Shown: positions 18,386 to 26,343, counted from the stretch's first letter. The stretch is 39,227 nucleotides of DNA from Bordetella parapertussis (GCA_945864585.1 CAMBCF010000041.1:1-39227); one strand, 5' to 3'. A program made the numbers and translations. Notes: generated by a model not told the origin, from the letters alone.

Positions 18386-19444
18386 ATGAATAAACCTATC
18401 GAAGCTGAAGCTATCAAATTGACACATCTGTCGCACGGCGGCGGATGAGGCTGCAAAATTACGCCAGCGTTGCTGAGCGAAATTCTTTCCAAATCTCCGA
18501 TGACCGGCATCTTTCCGAATCTGCTGGTGGGCAATGCATCGGCTGACGATGCTGCGGTCTACAAAATCAACGACACGCAGGCGATAGTCGCGACCACGGA
18601 TTTTTTCATGCCGATTGTCGATGATCCGTTCGACTTCGGGCGCATCGCCGCCACCAATGCGATTTCGGATGTCTATGCGATGGGCGGCAAACCGTTCATG
18701 GCGCTGGCGTTGCTGGGCATGCCGGTGGGTAAGGTGCCGGTGGAAGCCATTGGCCAGATTTGCGCGGGCGGCAAAGCGATTTGTGATGAGGCCGGCATCC
18801 CGATTGCGGGTGGCCACTCCATCGATTCACCGGAGCCGATCTATGGCCTGGTGGTGCTCGGTTTGGTGCATCCCGACAAAGTTAAACGCAACGATCGCGC
18901 CGAGCCGGGCGACGTGTTGATTCTGGGCAAGGGCCTCGGCGTGGGCATCATGAGCGCAGCGCTGAAAAAAGGCGAGTTGCGCGCCAAAGCCTACGAACAA
19001 ATGATCGAAGCCTGCACCAAACTCAATACGCCGGGGCAACAATTGGCGGACATGCCCGGCGTGCATGCGCTGACCGATGTAACGGGTTTTGGCTTGCTGG
19101 GCCACTTGCTGGAGATTTGCCGAGGATCAAAATTGCAGGCGACGCTGGACTTTGCCAGGCTGCCGATCCTTTCAGCGGCACGATACCTGCTGGAACAGGG
19201 TTTTGTCACCGGCGCATCGGATCGCAATTGGGAGAGCTACGGCAGTCACGTCAACCTGCCCGCGGGCGCGCCGGACTGGCATCGAAAATTGCTTACCGAT
19301 CCACAAACCAGCGGCGGCTTGCTGGTGGCGTGTGATGTAGCGACTGCGCCCCGGGTGCTTGAACTATTCAAGCAACAGGGCTTTGCGGACGCGTGTGAAA
19401 TTGGCAGACTGGATGCAGGTTTGCCGCAGATCTCGGTGCGGTAA
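18386..19444 (+). CDS. selD: Selenide, water dikinase SelD, a selenoprotein with in-frame TGA
   Basis: Makes selenophosphate from selenide and ATP for selenocysteine and 2-selenouridine synthesis. An ATG at 18386 opens a frame reading MNKPIEAEAIKLTHLSHGGG, then TGA at 18446-18448, then GCKITPALLSEIL and on without interruption to 19444. The TGA falls exactly where SelD proteins carry the catalytic Cys or Sec (position 17 in E. coli, followed by Gly-Cys-Lys), so it is read as selenocysteine, residue 21 of 352. A SECIS-like hairpin follows. A plain ORF call would begin at TTG 18470 and lose the active site and glycine-rich N-terminus. Other family features are present: NAISDVYAMGGKP, GGHSID and the C-terminal DPQTSGGLL. 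selA, selB and selC are not in this window. Confidence 0.93.
18446..18479 (+). promoter_or_regulatory. Sec codon and bacterial SECIS-like hairpin of selD
   Basis: The UGA at 18446-18448 is followed after 13 bases by a stem of seven pairs: CGC-CAGC (18462-18468) with GCUG-A-GCG (18472-18479), closing the loop GUU, with one bulged A at 18476. A small stem shortly after UGA with G-U in the apical loop is what bacterial SelB recognises in known SECIS elements. The loop G lies 21 bases after the UGA, near the spacing of the E. coli fdhF element. The fold was done by eye. Confidence 0.7.
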
Positions 19445-19475
19445 GTTTCTGCTGCAGATGTAATGCTGCGCATCT

Positions 19476-20219
19476 ATGCCGGGTAGATCGCGCCAGATAC
19501 TGCGCACCGCCCTTGCCCTGGCGCGGCCGGGCGAATTCGGTCTCACGTTGACGCGTTGCCCGTTTTGCGGGCCCGCATTGCTGATCAAGCTTGCGAACAA
19601 TGCAATTTCCGTGCGTTGTGTGCGTTGCCGTGCCAGCGTAATCCACATGTCGATTGCCAAAGTATTGCAGGGGCTGTATGCGGATCTTGCGCCGCTTACG
19701 GTGTACGAAATGTCGTCTCGCGGCCCGCTGTTTGATTACCTGGGCCATGCTGCCGGTAAGCGGGTGTATTCAGAATTTTTTGATGATGTGCCTGCGGGTG
19801 AATTTCGCGGCCCTGTGCAGTGTCAGGATGTGCAACGGTTGACCTACCCGGATGCGTCGTTTGACTTGTGCACTTCCACTGAAGTGTTTGAACATGTGCC
19901 GGATGACCGGCAGGGGTTTAAGGAAGTGCATCGTGTGCTGAAGCCTGGCGGGCGCTTCGTTTTTACGGTGCCGCTGACGGAAACCTACGCTACCGTCGAG
20001 CGCGCGGTGCTGGTGAACGGTGCGCTACAGCATCTGCTCGAACCGGAATATCACGGCGACGCCATACGCGGGCAGGGCAGGGTGCTGGCTTTCCGCAACT
20101 ACGGTCTGGATATTGTGGCGCGCCTCACGCAGGCCGGGTTCAGCGCGGCACGATTGGTTGCGGCAGATGCCAGCGTATGGTGGGGATTGGGACAGAAGGT
20201 GGTGGTCGCGGACAAGTAA
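19476..20219 (+). CDS. Class I SAM-dependent methyltransferase with N-terminal zinc-ribbon-like CxxC pairs
   Basis: A probable small-molecule or unknown-substrate methyltransferase of 247 residues. The N-terminus has two cysteine pairs, CPFC (about 28-31) and CVRC (about 48-51), that could bind zinc. The Methyltransf_11-type core follows, with acidic motif DVQRLTYPDASFDLCTSTEV (motif II region) and HVPDDRQGFKEVHRVLKPGG (post-motif). The expected motif I glycine loop is not obvious; YSEFFDDVPAGEF stands near where it should be, so cofactor binding may be atypical. Start ATG at 19476, 31 bp after selD on the same strand. No specific substrate can be named. It converges with tesA over a 44-bp gap that contains the palindromes GCTGCGCGCAGC and AAACAATTGTTT. 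Confidence 0.75.
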   Translation: MPGRSRQILRTALALARPGEFGLTLTRCPFCGPALLIKLANNAISVRCVRCRASVIHMSIAKVLQGLYADLAPLTVYEMSSRGPLFDYLGHAAGKRVYSEFFDDVPAGEFRGPVQCQDVQRLTYPDASFDLCTSTEVFEHVPDDRQGFKEVHRVLKPGGRFVFTVPLTETYATVERAVLVNGALQHLLEPEYHGDAIRGQGRVLAFRNYGLDIVARLTQAGFSAARLVAADASVWWGLGQKVVVADK

Positions 20220-20263
20220 AGCTGCGCGCAGCGGTTCGTTAGAATCATCCTAAACAATTGTTT

Positions 20264-20890
20264 TCAATCAATTTTTGCTTGTGTCGCCAGCAACGGCAGC
20301 AAAGTCTTCCACACCGTATCCAGCATCAGCGGTTGCGCGCGTATCGCGGGATGTATGCCATCCGCTTGAAACCATTCCGGCTTGTCGCCGAAGCCTTCCA
20401 GCAGAAACGGCACCAGCGGCAAGCGGTGGCGCTGGGCAAGTTCGGCATACATTGCATGAAACTTTCCGGCGTACGCGCTGCCGTAGTTGGGTGGCAGACG
20501 CATGCCTATCAACACCACTTGCGATTTCGATTTGCGGCACGCCGCTATGATGGCTTCGAGATTGTGGCGCATGGCGTCGAGGTTTTGTCCGCGCAGTCCG
20601 TCGTTGCCGCCGAGCGCCAACAGTACCAGGGCGGGCTTGTGGAGTACGAGCGTGGCATTGATGCGTTGCAAACCGCCCTGCGTGGTTTCACCGGAGATGC
20701 TGGCGTTGGCTACCGTATAATCAAGGCGTTCTTGCTGCAGACGTTCGGCAAGCAGGTTGACCCAGGCCTTGTCCTTGGGCAGACCGTAGCTGGATGAAAG
20801 GCTGTCACCATAAACGAGGAGCGTGCGCGCCATGACAGCGGGCGCGCACAGGGCGCAAGCCAGTAGAGCCCACAACAGACGACGCATCAT
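20264..20890 (-). CDS. tesA: GDSL-type acyl-CoA thioesterase I / arylesterase TesA
   Basis: A secreted multifunctional esterase (thioesterase I/protease I/lysophospholipase L1). The 208-residue form starts MMRRLLWALLACALCAPAVM, a signal peptide ending near AVMA, followed by YGDSLSSSYG with nucleophile S30. The block III motif is GGNDGLRG, and block V is DGIHP, with the catalytic Asp and His. The frame stays open upstream to 21097, but that part is antisense to ybbA and lacks a signal peptide, so the ATG at 20890 (or 20887) is preferred. The start codon overlaps the ybbA ATG (20889) within CATG on opposite strands. The tesA/ybbA/ybbP arrangement is the same as in E. coli. Confidence 0.92.
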   Translation of the reverse strand: MMRRLLWALLACALCAPAVMARTLLVYGDSLSSSYGLPKDKAWVNLLAERLQQERLDYTVANASISGETTQGGLQRINATLVLHKPALVLLALGGNDGLRGQNLDAMRHNLEAIIAACRKSKSQVVLIGMRLPPNYGSAYAGKFHAMYAELAQRHRLPLVPFLLEGFGDKPEWFQADGIHPAIRAQPLMLDTVWKTLLPLLATQAKID

Positions 20891-21596
20891 GCCCGATATT
20901 CTCCCTACGCGTAATTTGCCTGCGATTGAAGTCTCTCTACTCGGTAAAGAGGTTACCACCGGCAGCACTGCATTGACCATTTTGCGCGACGTGAGTTTCA
21001 ACGTGGCAGCGGGCGAGGCGGTGGCGGTGGTGGGCGTATCGGGTTCCGGAAAATCCACCTTGCTGGCACTGATGGCTGGCCTGGATACGCCCAGCACAGG
21101 CAGCGTTCATATCGACGGACAGGACCTGTTCGCGCTGGATGAAGACGGCCGTGCGGCGCTGCGCGGACGCAGCATGGGTTTTGTGTTTCAGTCGTTTCAG
21201 TTGCTGGCGTCGATGACCGCGCTGCAAAACGTGATGGTGCCGCTGGAACTCGCGGGCCTGGATGGCAGCTGCGAAAAGGCCGCCGCGTTGCTGCGGCGCG
21301 TGGGATTGGATGAGCGGCTTAATCATTATCCCAAGCAGTTGTCCGGCGGTGAACAGCAGCGCGTGGCGATCGCGCGCGCTTTCGTAATGTCACCGTCGCT
21401 GTTGCTGGCGGACGAGCCCACGGGCAATCTCGACGCCACCACCGGCGCACAGATCATCGATCTCATGTTTGAACTGAACCGCGAACGCAATACCACGCTG
21501 GTGCTGGTGACGCACGACGAGTCATTGTCGGCGCGCTGCGGGCGCGTGATACGCTTGGCCGGTGGGAAACTTCAGGACTCAGGGCTAAGGACTTAG
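20889..21596 (+). CDS. ybbA: ABC transporter ATP-binding protein YbbA (LolD/MacB-like)
   Basis: The ATPase partner of the large FtsX-like permease YbbP; the pair belongs to the macrolide/lipoprotein exporter (MacB/LolCDE) superfamily. From ATG 20889 (MPDILPTRN) the product has 235 residues. Walker A is GVSGSGKST, the Q-loop is in FVFQSFQLL, the signature is LSGGEQQR, Walker B is LLLADEPTGNLD, and the switch histidine is in VTHDES. Alternative in-frame starts exist upstream (from 20823), but these lie within tesA antisense and give no conserved sequence. The final residues (about QDSGLRT) and the TAG stop (21594-21596) lie inside a heptamer palindrome, so the native C-terminus may have been altered. 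Confidence 0.92.
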   Translation: MPDILPTRNLPAIEVSLLGKEVTTGSTALTILRDVSFNVAAGEAVAVVGVSGSGKSTLLALMAGLDTPSTGSVHIDGQDLFALDEDGRAALRGRSMGFVFQSFQLLASMTALQNVMVPLELAGLDGSCEKAAALLRRVGLDERLNHYPKQLSGGEQQRVAIARAFVMSPSLLLADEPTGNLDATTGAQIIDLMFELNRERNTTLVLVTHDESLSARCGRVIRLAGGKLQDSGLRT

Positions 21597-21629
21597 GACT
21601 TAGTCCTCAGTCCTTAGCTCTCAGTCCTG
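21573..21629. repeat. Near-perfect palindrome of 7-bp units at the ybbA/ybbP junction
   Basis: The arms at 21573-21600 and 21602-21629 are 28 bp each, complementary at 25 positions, and separated by one base. Each arm is four heptamers of the form AGGACTN or its variants (CAGGACT, CAGGGCT, AAGGACT, TAGGACT). It contains the ybbA stop codon and ends 5 bp before the ybbP ATG, so no purine-rich ribosome site is left in front of ybbP. Confidence 0.9.
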
Positions 21630-21634
21630 CTCTT

Positions 21635-24127
21635 ATGCTTACAGACTTCTTTTTCTCGCTGCGCTTGCTCACTCGCGACTTGCGCGCGGGTGAACTGACG
21701 CTGATCGCCATTGCCGTCATCATCGCGGTTGCAGGCGTGACTACGGTTGGATTTTTCACCGACCGCGTGCAGCTCGCACTGAACCGTCAGGCAAATCAAC
21801 TGCTGGGCGCGGACCTGGTGGTATCGCACGACCGCGCACTGCCGCCCGCCATGGTGCAGGAGGCGCAGCGCCGCCAACTTAACGTGACGCAGATGCTGCG
21901 CTTTCCCAGCATGGCGGTGCGCGGCGACAAAAATGTGCTGGCGGACATCAAAGTTGTCGCCGAAGGTTATCCCATGCGCGGCGAAGTGCGTATCGCTGAC
22001 AAGCTGTACGGCGAGGATCGCCGCGCGCCATCCGTCCCCGCGGCGGGAACGGTGTGGGCGGACGAGCGTATTTTGGCGCAGCTTAATGTGGCTGTTGGAG
22101 AAAAAATATCCATTGGAAACAATAACTTAACTATAGCGGCCGTAATGACACAGGAGCCGGATGCGGCCATCGGCTTCATCAACGCCGGGCCGCGCGTGAT
22201 GCTGAATGCATCCGATCTGGCAGCCACCGGGTTAGTGCAAACCGGCAGCCGCATACGCTATCGATTACAAATCGCCGGCAGCGCCGAGGCGATTGATGAC
22301 TATCGGATTTGGGTTGCGGCACAGTTGCAACCGGGCCAGCGCATCGAAGGCATACGCGATGCGCGTCCGGAAATCCGCTCGGCATTGGAGCGCGCGGAAA
22401 AGTTTTTGAACATTGCCGCGCTGGTGAGCGTGATCCTTGCCGCGATGGCGATTGCACTGGCAGCGCGGCGTTTTTTGCAGCGGCACCTGGATACCTGCGC
22501 CATGATGCGCTGCCTGGGCGCGAGCCAGCCGCAACTGATGCGTTTGTATTTCATGCATTTCGTGGTGCTGGGCCTGGCAGCGAGCCTCATCGGCTGTGTG
22601 ATGGGCGTGCTCGCGCAACAAGCACTTGCGCACTGGCTTGCCACCCTGGTGGCGGTTGATTTGCCGCGCCCCGGTGCGCTGCCCTTCGCGCAGGGACTGC
22701 TCACCGGTCTGGCGTTGCTGCTGGGTTTTGCGCTGCCGCCGATTATCGCGCTCGGCCGCGTGCCCGCGATGCGTGTGCTGCGTCGCGACCTCGGCACACC
22801 GGATGGGCGCGGTGTTGCCGGATATCTGCTGGGTTACGCCGTTATCGCCGGCATGATTTTCTGGAAAGCCAGCGACCTGCGTCTGGGCGCTTTTGTGGTT
22901 GTGGGTTTCACCGGCGCGATGCTGAGCGCGGGGGTGGCTGCGTGGTTGCTGCTGAAAATGGTATCGGGGCTGGGTAATCGCGGCGTCAGTTGGCGCTTTG
23001 GCATTGCCAATTTGCGGCGGCGTCCGCTTGGCACCATCGTGCAGGTGACCGCGCTGGGATTGGGCTTGATGGCGCTGCTCACGCTGACCCTGATTCGCAA
23101 TGATTTGCTGCACGCGTGGCAAACCAGCCTGCCGCCGGACGCGCCGAACCGCTTTCTGGTGAATATTCAAAACGATCAGGTCGCGCCGCTGAAGGCGTTT
23201 TTCGCCGAGCGCAAAGTGGCAGAGCCGCTGATGCATCCGATGATACGCGGCCGGCTGATCAAGGTTAACCAGCGCAGCGTCAGTGCCGCCGACTATGCCG
23301 ACGAGCGCGCCAGGCGACAGATCGAGCGCGAATTCAATCTGTCGTGGGCGGCAATCTTACCCAAGGGCAATCTCATCACGGCGGGGCAGTGGTGGCCGCC
23401 GGCCGGTGCGCCGCACGGGCAGTACTCGATGGAAGAGGGTATCGCGCAGCGGCTGGGCGTGACCGTGGGAGACACGCTGACATTCGATATCGCGGGCACA
23501 CCGGTAAGCGCGAAAGTGACCAGCCTGCGCAAAGTGGATTGGGACAGCTTTAACGTCAATTTCTTCATGATTGCGCCACCGGGTTTGCTCGAAGCTCAGC
23601 CGGTGAGCTACGTCACCAGCTTTCATCTGCCGCCGCGCAACAACGAATTGCTCAACGCGCTGATCAAGCAGTTTCCCAATCTGCTGGTCATTGATGTGGC
23701 GCAGGTAATGGCGCAGGTGCAAAAAATGATGACGCAGGTGTCAAAAGCGGTGCAGTTTGTGTTCCTGTTCACCTTGCTGGCGGGGCTGGTGGTGTTTTAC
23801 GCCGCGATTGCCAGCACCCAGGACGAGCGCGTGCAGCAGGCCGCGGTGATGCGCACGCTGGGCGCGAGCCGCGTGCAATTGACGCGCGCGCACCTCGCCG
23901 AGTTCGCGGTGATAGGCGCGCTGGCGGGGTTGATCGCGGCGGCGGGGGCAAGCGGGCTGGGATATGTGCTGGCGGTCAAGGTGCTTAACGTGAGCTACCA
24001 CTTCAGCCCGCTGGCGTGGCTAATCGGTGTGGTGTGCGGCGGCGCGGGTATAGCGCTGGCGGGGTATCTCGGCACGCGGCGCGTGCTGGCGACGCCGCCG
24101 ATGCGGGTGCTGCGAGAGCTTTCCTGA
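21635..24127 (+). CDS. ybbP: FtsX-like ABC permease YbbP
   Basis: A large inner-membrane permease paired with YbbA; its substrate is not established. The 830 residues include an N-terminal transmembrane helix (about 20-42; LTLIAIAVIIAVAGVTTVGF) and a long periplasmic MacB-like domain. Three FtsX-type helices follow around 260-365, further helices around 395-460, a second periplasmic domain, and a C-terminal FtsX block (about 700-820; FVFLFTLLAGLVVFYAAIA). The duplicated FtsX layout and the length match YbbP. The start ATG at 21635 follows the hairpin by 5 bp and has no Shine-Dalgarno sequence, which is unusual for the downstream gene of a coupled pair. Confidence 0.9.
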   Translation: MLTDFFFSLRLLTRDLRAGELTLIAIAVIIAVAGVTTVGFFTDRVQLALNRQANQLLGADLVVSHDRALPPAMVQEAQRRQLNVTQMLRFPSMAVRGDKNVLADIKVVAEGYPMRGEVRIADKLYGEDRRAPSVPAAGTVWADERILAQLNVAVGEKISIGNNNLTIAAVMTQEPDAAIGFINAGPRVMLNASDLAATGLVQTGSRIRYRLQIAGSAEAIDDYRIWVAAQLQPGQRIEGIRDARPEIRSALERAEKFLNIAALVSVILAAMAIALAARRFLQRHLDTCAMMRCLGASQPQLMRLYFMHFVVLGLAASLIGCVMGVLAQQALAHWLATLVAVDLPRPGALPFAQGLLTGLALLLGFALPPIIALGRVPAMRVLRRDLGTPDGRGVAGYLLGYAVIAGMIFWKASDLRLGAFVVVGFTGAMLSAGVAAWLLLKMVSGLGNRGVSWRFGIANLRRRPLGTIVQVTALGLGLMALLTLTLIRNDLLHAWQTSLPPDAPNRFLVNIQNDQVAPLKAFFAERKVAEPLMHPMIRGRLIKVNQRSVSAADYADERARRQIEREFNLSWAAILPKGNLITAGQWWPPAGAPHGQYSMEEGIAQRLGVTVGDTLTFDIAGTPVSAKVTSLRKVDWDSFNVNFFMIAPPGLLEAQPVSYVTSFHLPPRNNELLNALIKQFPNLLVIDVAQVMAQVQKMMTQVSKAVQFVFLFTLLAGLVVFYAAIASTQDERVQQAAVMRTLGASRVQLTRAHLAEFAVIGALAGLIAAAGASGLGYVLAVKVLNVSYHFSPLAWLIGVVCGGAGIALAGYLGTRRVLATPPMRVLRELS

Positions 24128-24146
24128 ACGGCGGTATACTGCTTCG

Positions 24147-25415
24147 ATGATGGATATCGTCCTGATAGTGTTGTTGGTGGCGGTGCTGATCGCGCTGGTG
24201 CTGGTGTATCTGCGCATGCAGGCGCAGGCGCGAACGCTGGAGACATTGTCCGGGCAGATCGACAGCGGCCTGGAAACCAAGCACCGCGCGATGTTGGTGG
24301 ATTTGCACAGCGGCCTCACGCAGCAGGGTGACCGCCTCGGCGGGCAGGTCGCAGAATCCAGCGAACGTCTGCGCGGATCGGTGGGCGTTGAGCTTAAACA
24401 AACGCGCGACACGCTGCATGCACTGCAACTCACGCTGACGCAGAATTTTGCTGCGCAGCGTGAAGTGATGAGCGAAAAGCTCGCTGAAACTACGCGCGCG
24501 CTCAATGCCAAGATCGACGAACGGCTGGAGCAGATTTCGGGCAAGGTGAGTGAGCGCCTCGACGAAGGTTTCAAGAAAACCAACGAAACTTTCGTTAACG
24601 TGATGACGCGGCTGGCCACCATCGACGAGGCGCAGAAAAAAATAGAAGGGCTGACTGGCAGCGTGGTCAGTCTGCAGGAGCTGCTCGGCGACAAGCGTGC
24701 GCGCGGCGCGTTTGGCGAAGTTCAGCTTGAAGCGCTGGTGCGCAATGTGTTGCCGACCAGCGCGTTTGAAATGCAATGCACGCTCTCCAACGGCACGCGC
24801 GCCGACTGCGTGTTGATGCTGCCGCCACCCACCGGAAAAGTCGCGGTGGATTCCAAGTTTCCGCTGGAGAACTATCACCGCATGTACGCGCCGGACACGA
24901 CTGCGGTCGATTACACGCTAGCGCAAAAACAGTTCAAGATCGATGTCAAGCGCCATGTGGATGCGATCAGCGGCAAATACATCATCGCGGGCGAAACCGC
25001 CGATGGCGCAGTGATGTTCATCCCAGCAGAGGCGGTGTTCGCGGAGATCCACGCGCATCACGCCGAAGTGGTCGAGTACGCCAACGCCAAACATGTGTGG
25101 ATCGTGTCGCCGACCACGCTGATGGCAGTGCTCAACACCGCGCGCGCTGTGCTGAAAGATGTCGAAACACGCAACCAGATCCACGTGATCAAAGACGAAC
25201 TGGTCAAGCTGAGCCACGATTTCGCGCGCTTCGATGACCGTATGCGCAAGCTTGCCGATCACGTGCGCCAGGCGCACGAAGACGCGCAACAAGTGCAGAT
25301 CAGCAGCAAAAAAATCTCGCAGCGCTTCGCGCAGATCGAAGGTGTTGAACTGGAGGAGAGTCCGGCGCCGTTGCTCAAGGTGGTTGACGGTGGTGAAGCG
25401 AGCAAAAACTCTTGA
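24147..25415 (+). CDS. rmuC: DNA recombination protein RmuC
   Basis: A protein with a predicted restriction-endonuclease-like core that limits inversion between short inverted repeats in E. coli. The 422 residues start with a membrane anchor (IVLIVLLVAVLIALVLVYL, about 4-22). A long coiled coil follows (about 25-170), then the RmuC domain with GAFGEVQLEALVRNVLP, the VAVDSKFPLENY motif and later IVSPTTLMAVLNTA. The start is ATG 24147 or the adjacent 24150. The TGA stop (25413-25415) shares its last base with the first base of a perfect 32-bp inverted repeat. The gene follows ybbP after 19 bp, so they may form one transcript. Confidence 0.93.
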   Translation: MMDIVLIVLLVAVLIALVLVYLRMQAQARTLETLSGQIDSGLETKHRAMLVDLHSGLTQQGDRLGGQVAESSERLRGSVGVELKQTRDTLHALQLTLTQNFAAQREVMSEKLAETTRALNAKIDERLEQISGKVSERLDEGFKKTNETFVNVMTRLATIDEAQKKIEGLTGSVVSLQELLGDKRARGAFGEVQLEALVRNVLPTSAFEMQCTLSNGTRADCVLMLPPPTGKVAVDSKFPLENYHRMYAPDTTAVDYTLAQKQFKIDVKRHVDAISGKYIIAGETADGAVMFIPAEAVFAEIHAHHAEVVEYANAKHVWIVSPTTLMAVLNTARAVLKDVETRNQIHVIKDELVKLSHDFARFDDRMRKLADHVRQAHEDAQQVQISSKKISQRFAQIEGVELEESPAPLLKVVDGGEASKNS

Positions 25416-25488
25416 ACCACAGATGAACACAGATGAACACAGATAACCCCCGGATTTTATCTGTGTTCATCTGTGTTCATCTGTGGTT
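25415..25488. repeat. Perfect 32-bp inverted repeat of 10-bp units after rmuC
   Basis: The arms at 25415-25446 and 25457-25488 are perfectly complementary over 32 bp, with a 10-base loop (CCCCCGGATT). Each arm is about three copies of ACACAGATGA or its complement. Five T follow at 25495-25499, so the RNA hairpin might also stop transcription after rmuC. The sequence type (CACAGATGAACACAGATGAA) recurs, from general knowledge, in many unrelated bacterial genomes. Confidence 0.92.
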
Positions 25489-25511
25489 AATGTGTTTTTA
25501 AGTATCTGATT

Positions 25512-26288
25512 TTGTTCAGTTTTTTTAAACGGCGCCGGCGTGAACGCGTGCTACGCGAGGCGAAGCTGGATGAAGCAGAATGGAGCCGTGCGCTCGCGGC
25601 TTACCGCTGCACCCGCGCGCTGAATGCCGACGAGCGCGCGCGCTTGAAGCAACTGGTAATTCTGTTTCTCGCCGAAAAACCCATCAACGGCGCAGGCAAA
25701 CTGCACATCGACAACGGCGCGCGGCTGGCGATTGCGATACAGGCGTGCATGCTGATCCTCAATCTCGATCTCGACTATTACAAAAGCTGGACCGAAGTGA
25801 TTATCTATCCCGGTGAGTTCGTTGCGCGGCGTGAAGAGGTGGATGAAGCGGGCGTGGTGCACACCATCGACGAGCCGATGAGCGGTGAATCGTGGGAGCA
25901 TGGTACCGTGGTTTTATCGTGGGCCGATGTGCAGCAAGCGGGGCAGGCCGGGCACGATGGGGCGTATAACGTGGTGATCCACGAGTTTGTACACCAGATC
26001 GACATGCTGAACGGCGAGGCCAACGGTTTTCCGCCATTGCACAGGAATATGGTGCGAGAGGAATGGGGAAAGGCATTCAGTATGGCCTACGCGCATTTCT
26101 GCAAGCGCGTCGATGACTGGGAGGACACCGCGATAGACGATTACGCGGCCGAAAATCCCGCCGAGTTTTTCGCCGTGATCAGCGAGGCTTTTTTTGAGAC
26201 GCCGCTGACGGTGCGCAATGAATACCCCGATGTTTATGCCCAACTGGCGCTGTTTTACCGGCAGGATCCCGCAGCGAGGATAGCGTAG
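25512..26288 (+). CDS. mtfA: M90 family zinc metallopeptidase MtfA (Mlc titration factor A)
   Basis: A cytoplasmic zinc aminopeptidase; in E. coli MtfA binds the glucose repressor Mlc and so affects ptsG expression. The 258 residues start with the basic MFSFFKRRRRERV typical of the family. The zinc site is HEFVHQID (H157, E158, H161). The NPAEFFAVISEAFFE segment supplies the further ligand and conserved C-terminal helix. The start is TTG at 25512, as no in-frame ATG precedes the conserved N-terminus; a ribosome site is not evident. The TAG stop (26286-26288) overlaps the first bases of another inverted repeat. Whether an Mlc homologue exists here is not visible. Confidence 0.9.
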   Translation: MFSFFKRRRRERVLREAKLDEAEWSRALAAYRCTRALNADERARLKQLVILFLAEKPINGAGKLHIDNGARLAIAIQACMLILNLDLDYYKSWTEVIIYPGEFVARREEVDEAGVVHTIDEPMSGESWEHGTVVLSWADVQQAGQAGHDGAYNVVIHEFVHQIDMLNGEANGFPPLHRNMVREEWGKAFSMAYAHFCKRVDDWEDTAIDDYAAENPAEFFAVISEAFFETPLTVRNEYPDVYAQLALFYRQDPAARIA

Positions 26289-26333
26289 GGCGCAATGGGA
26301 CAAGGGAACACTTGAAGCGAAGCATTGCGCCCT
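26287..26333. repeat. 11-bp inverted repeat (AGGGCGCAATG / CATTGCGCCCT) overlapping the mtfA stop
   Basis: The arms at 26287-26297 and 26323-26333 are perfectly complementary and flank 25 bases that include AAGCGAAG. This resembles the widespread proteobacterial interspersed repeat of the form GTAGGGYGCAATA...GCGAAGCGCATTGCRCC; that statement comes from memory. The mtfA TAG lies in its left end. Confidence 0.8.
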
Positions 26334-26343
26334 TCGGACGCCA

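Noticed and set aside
18446-18448. The TGA in selD as a nonsense mutation
   Set aside because: It is located at the catalytic Sec/Cys position, both sides are conserved in one frame, and a SECIS-like hairpin follows; selenocysteine is the simpler reading.
20221-20263. An intrinsic terminator between the methyltransferase and tesA
   Set aside because: Palindromes (GCTGCGCGCAGC, AAACAATTGTTT) are present, but no stable GC stem is followed directly by a T-run.
20891-21097. A 69-residue N-terminal extension of tesA
   Set aside because: It lies antisense to the conserved YbbA Walker A region and would bury the clear signal peptide beginning MMRRLLWALL.
22265-23236. A 323-codon open frame antisense to ybbP
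   Set aside because: Its composition (rich in Gln, His and Arg) is the mirror of a hydrophobic membrane gene; it is a shadow of ybbP.
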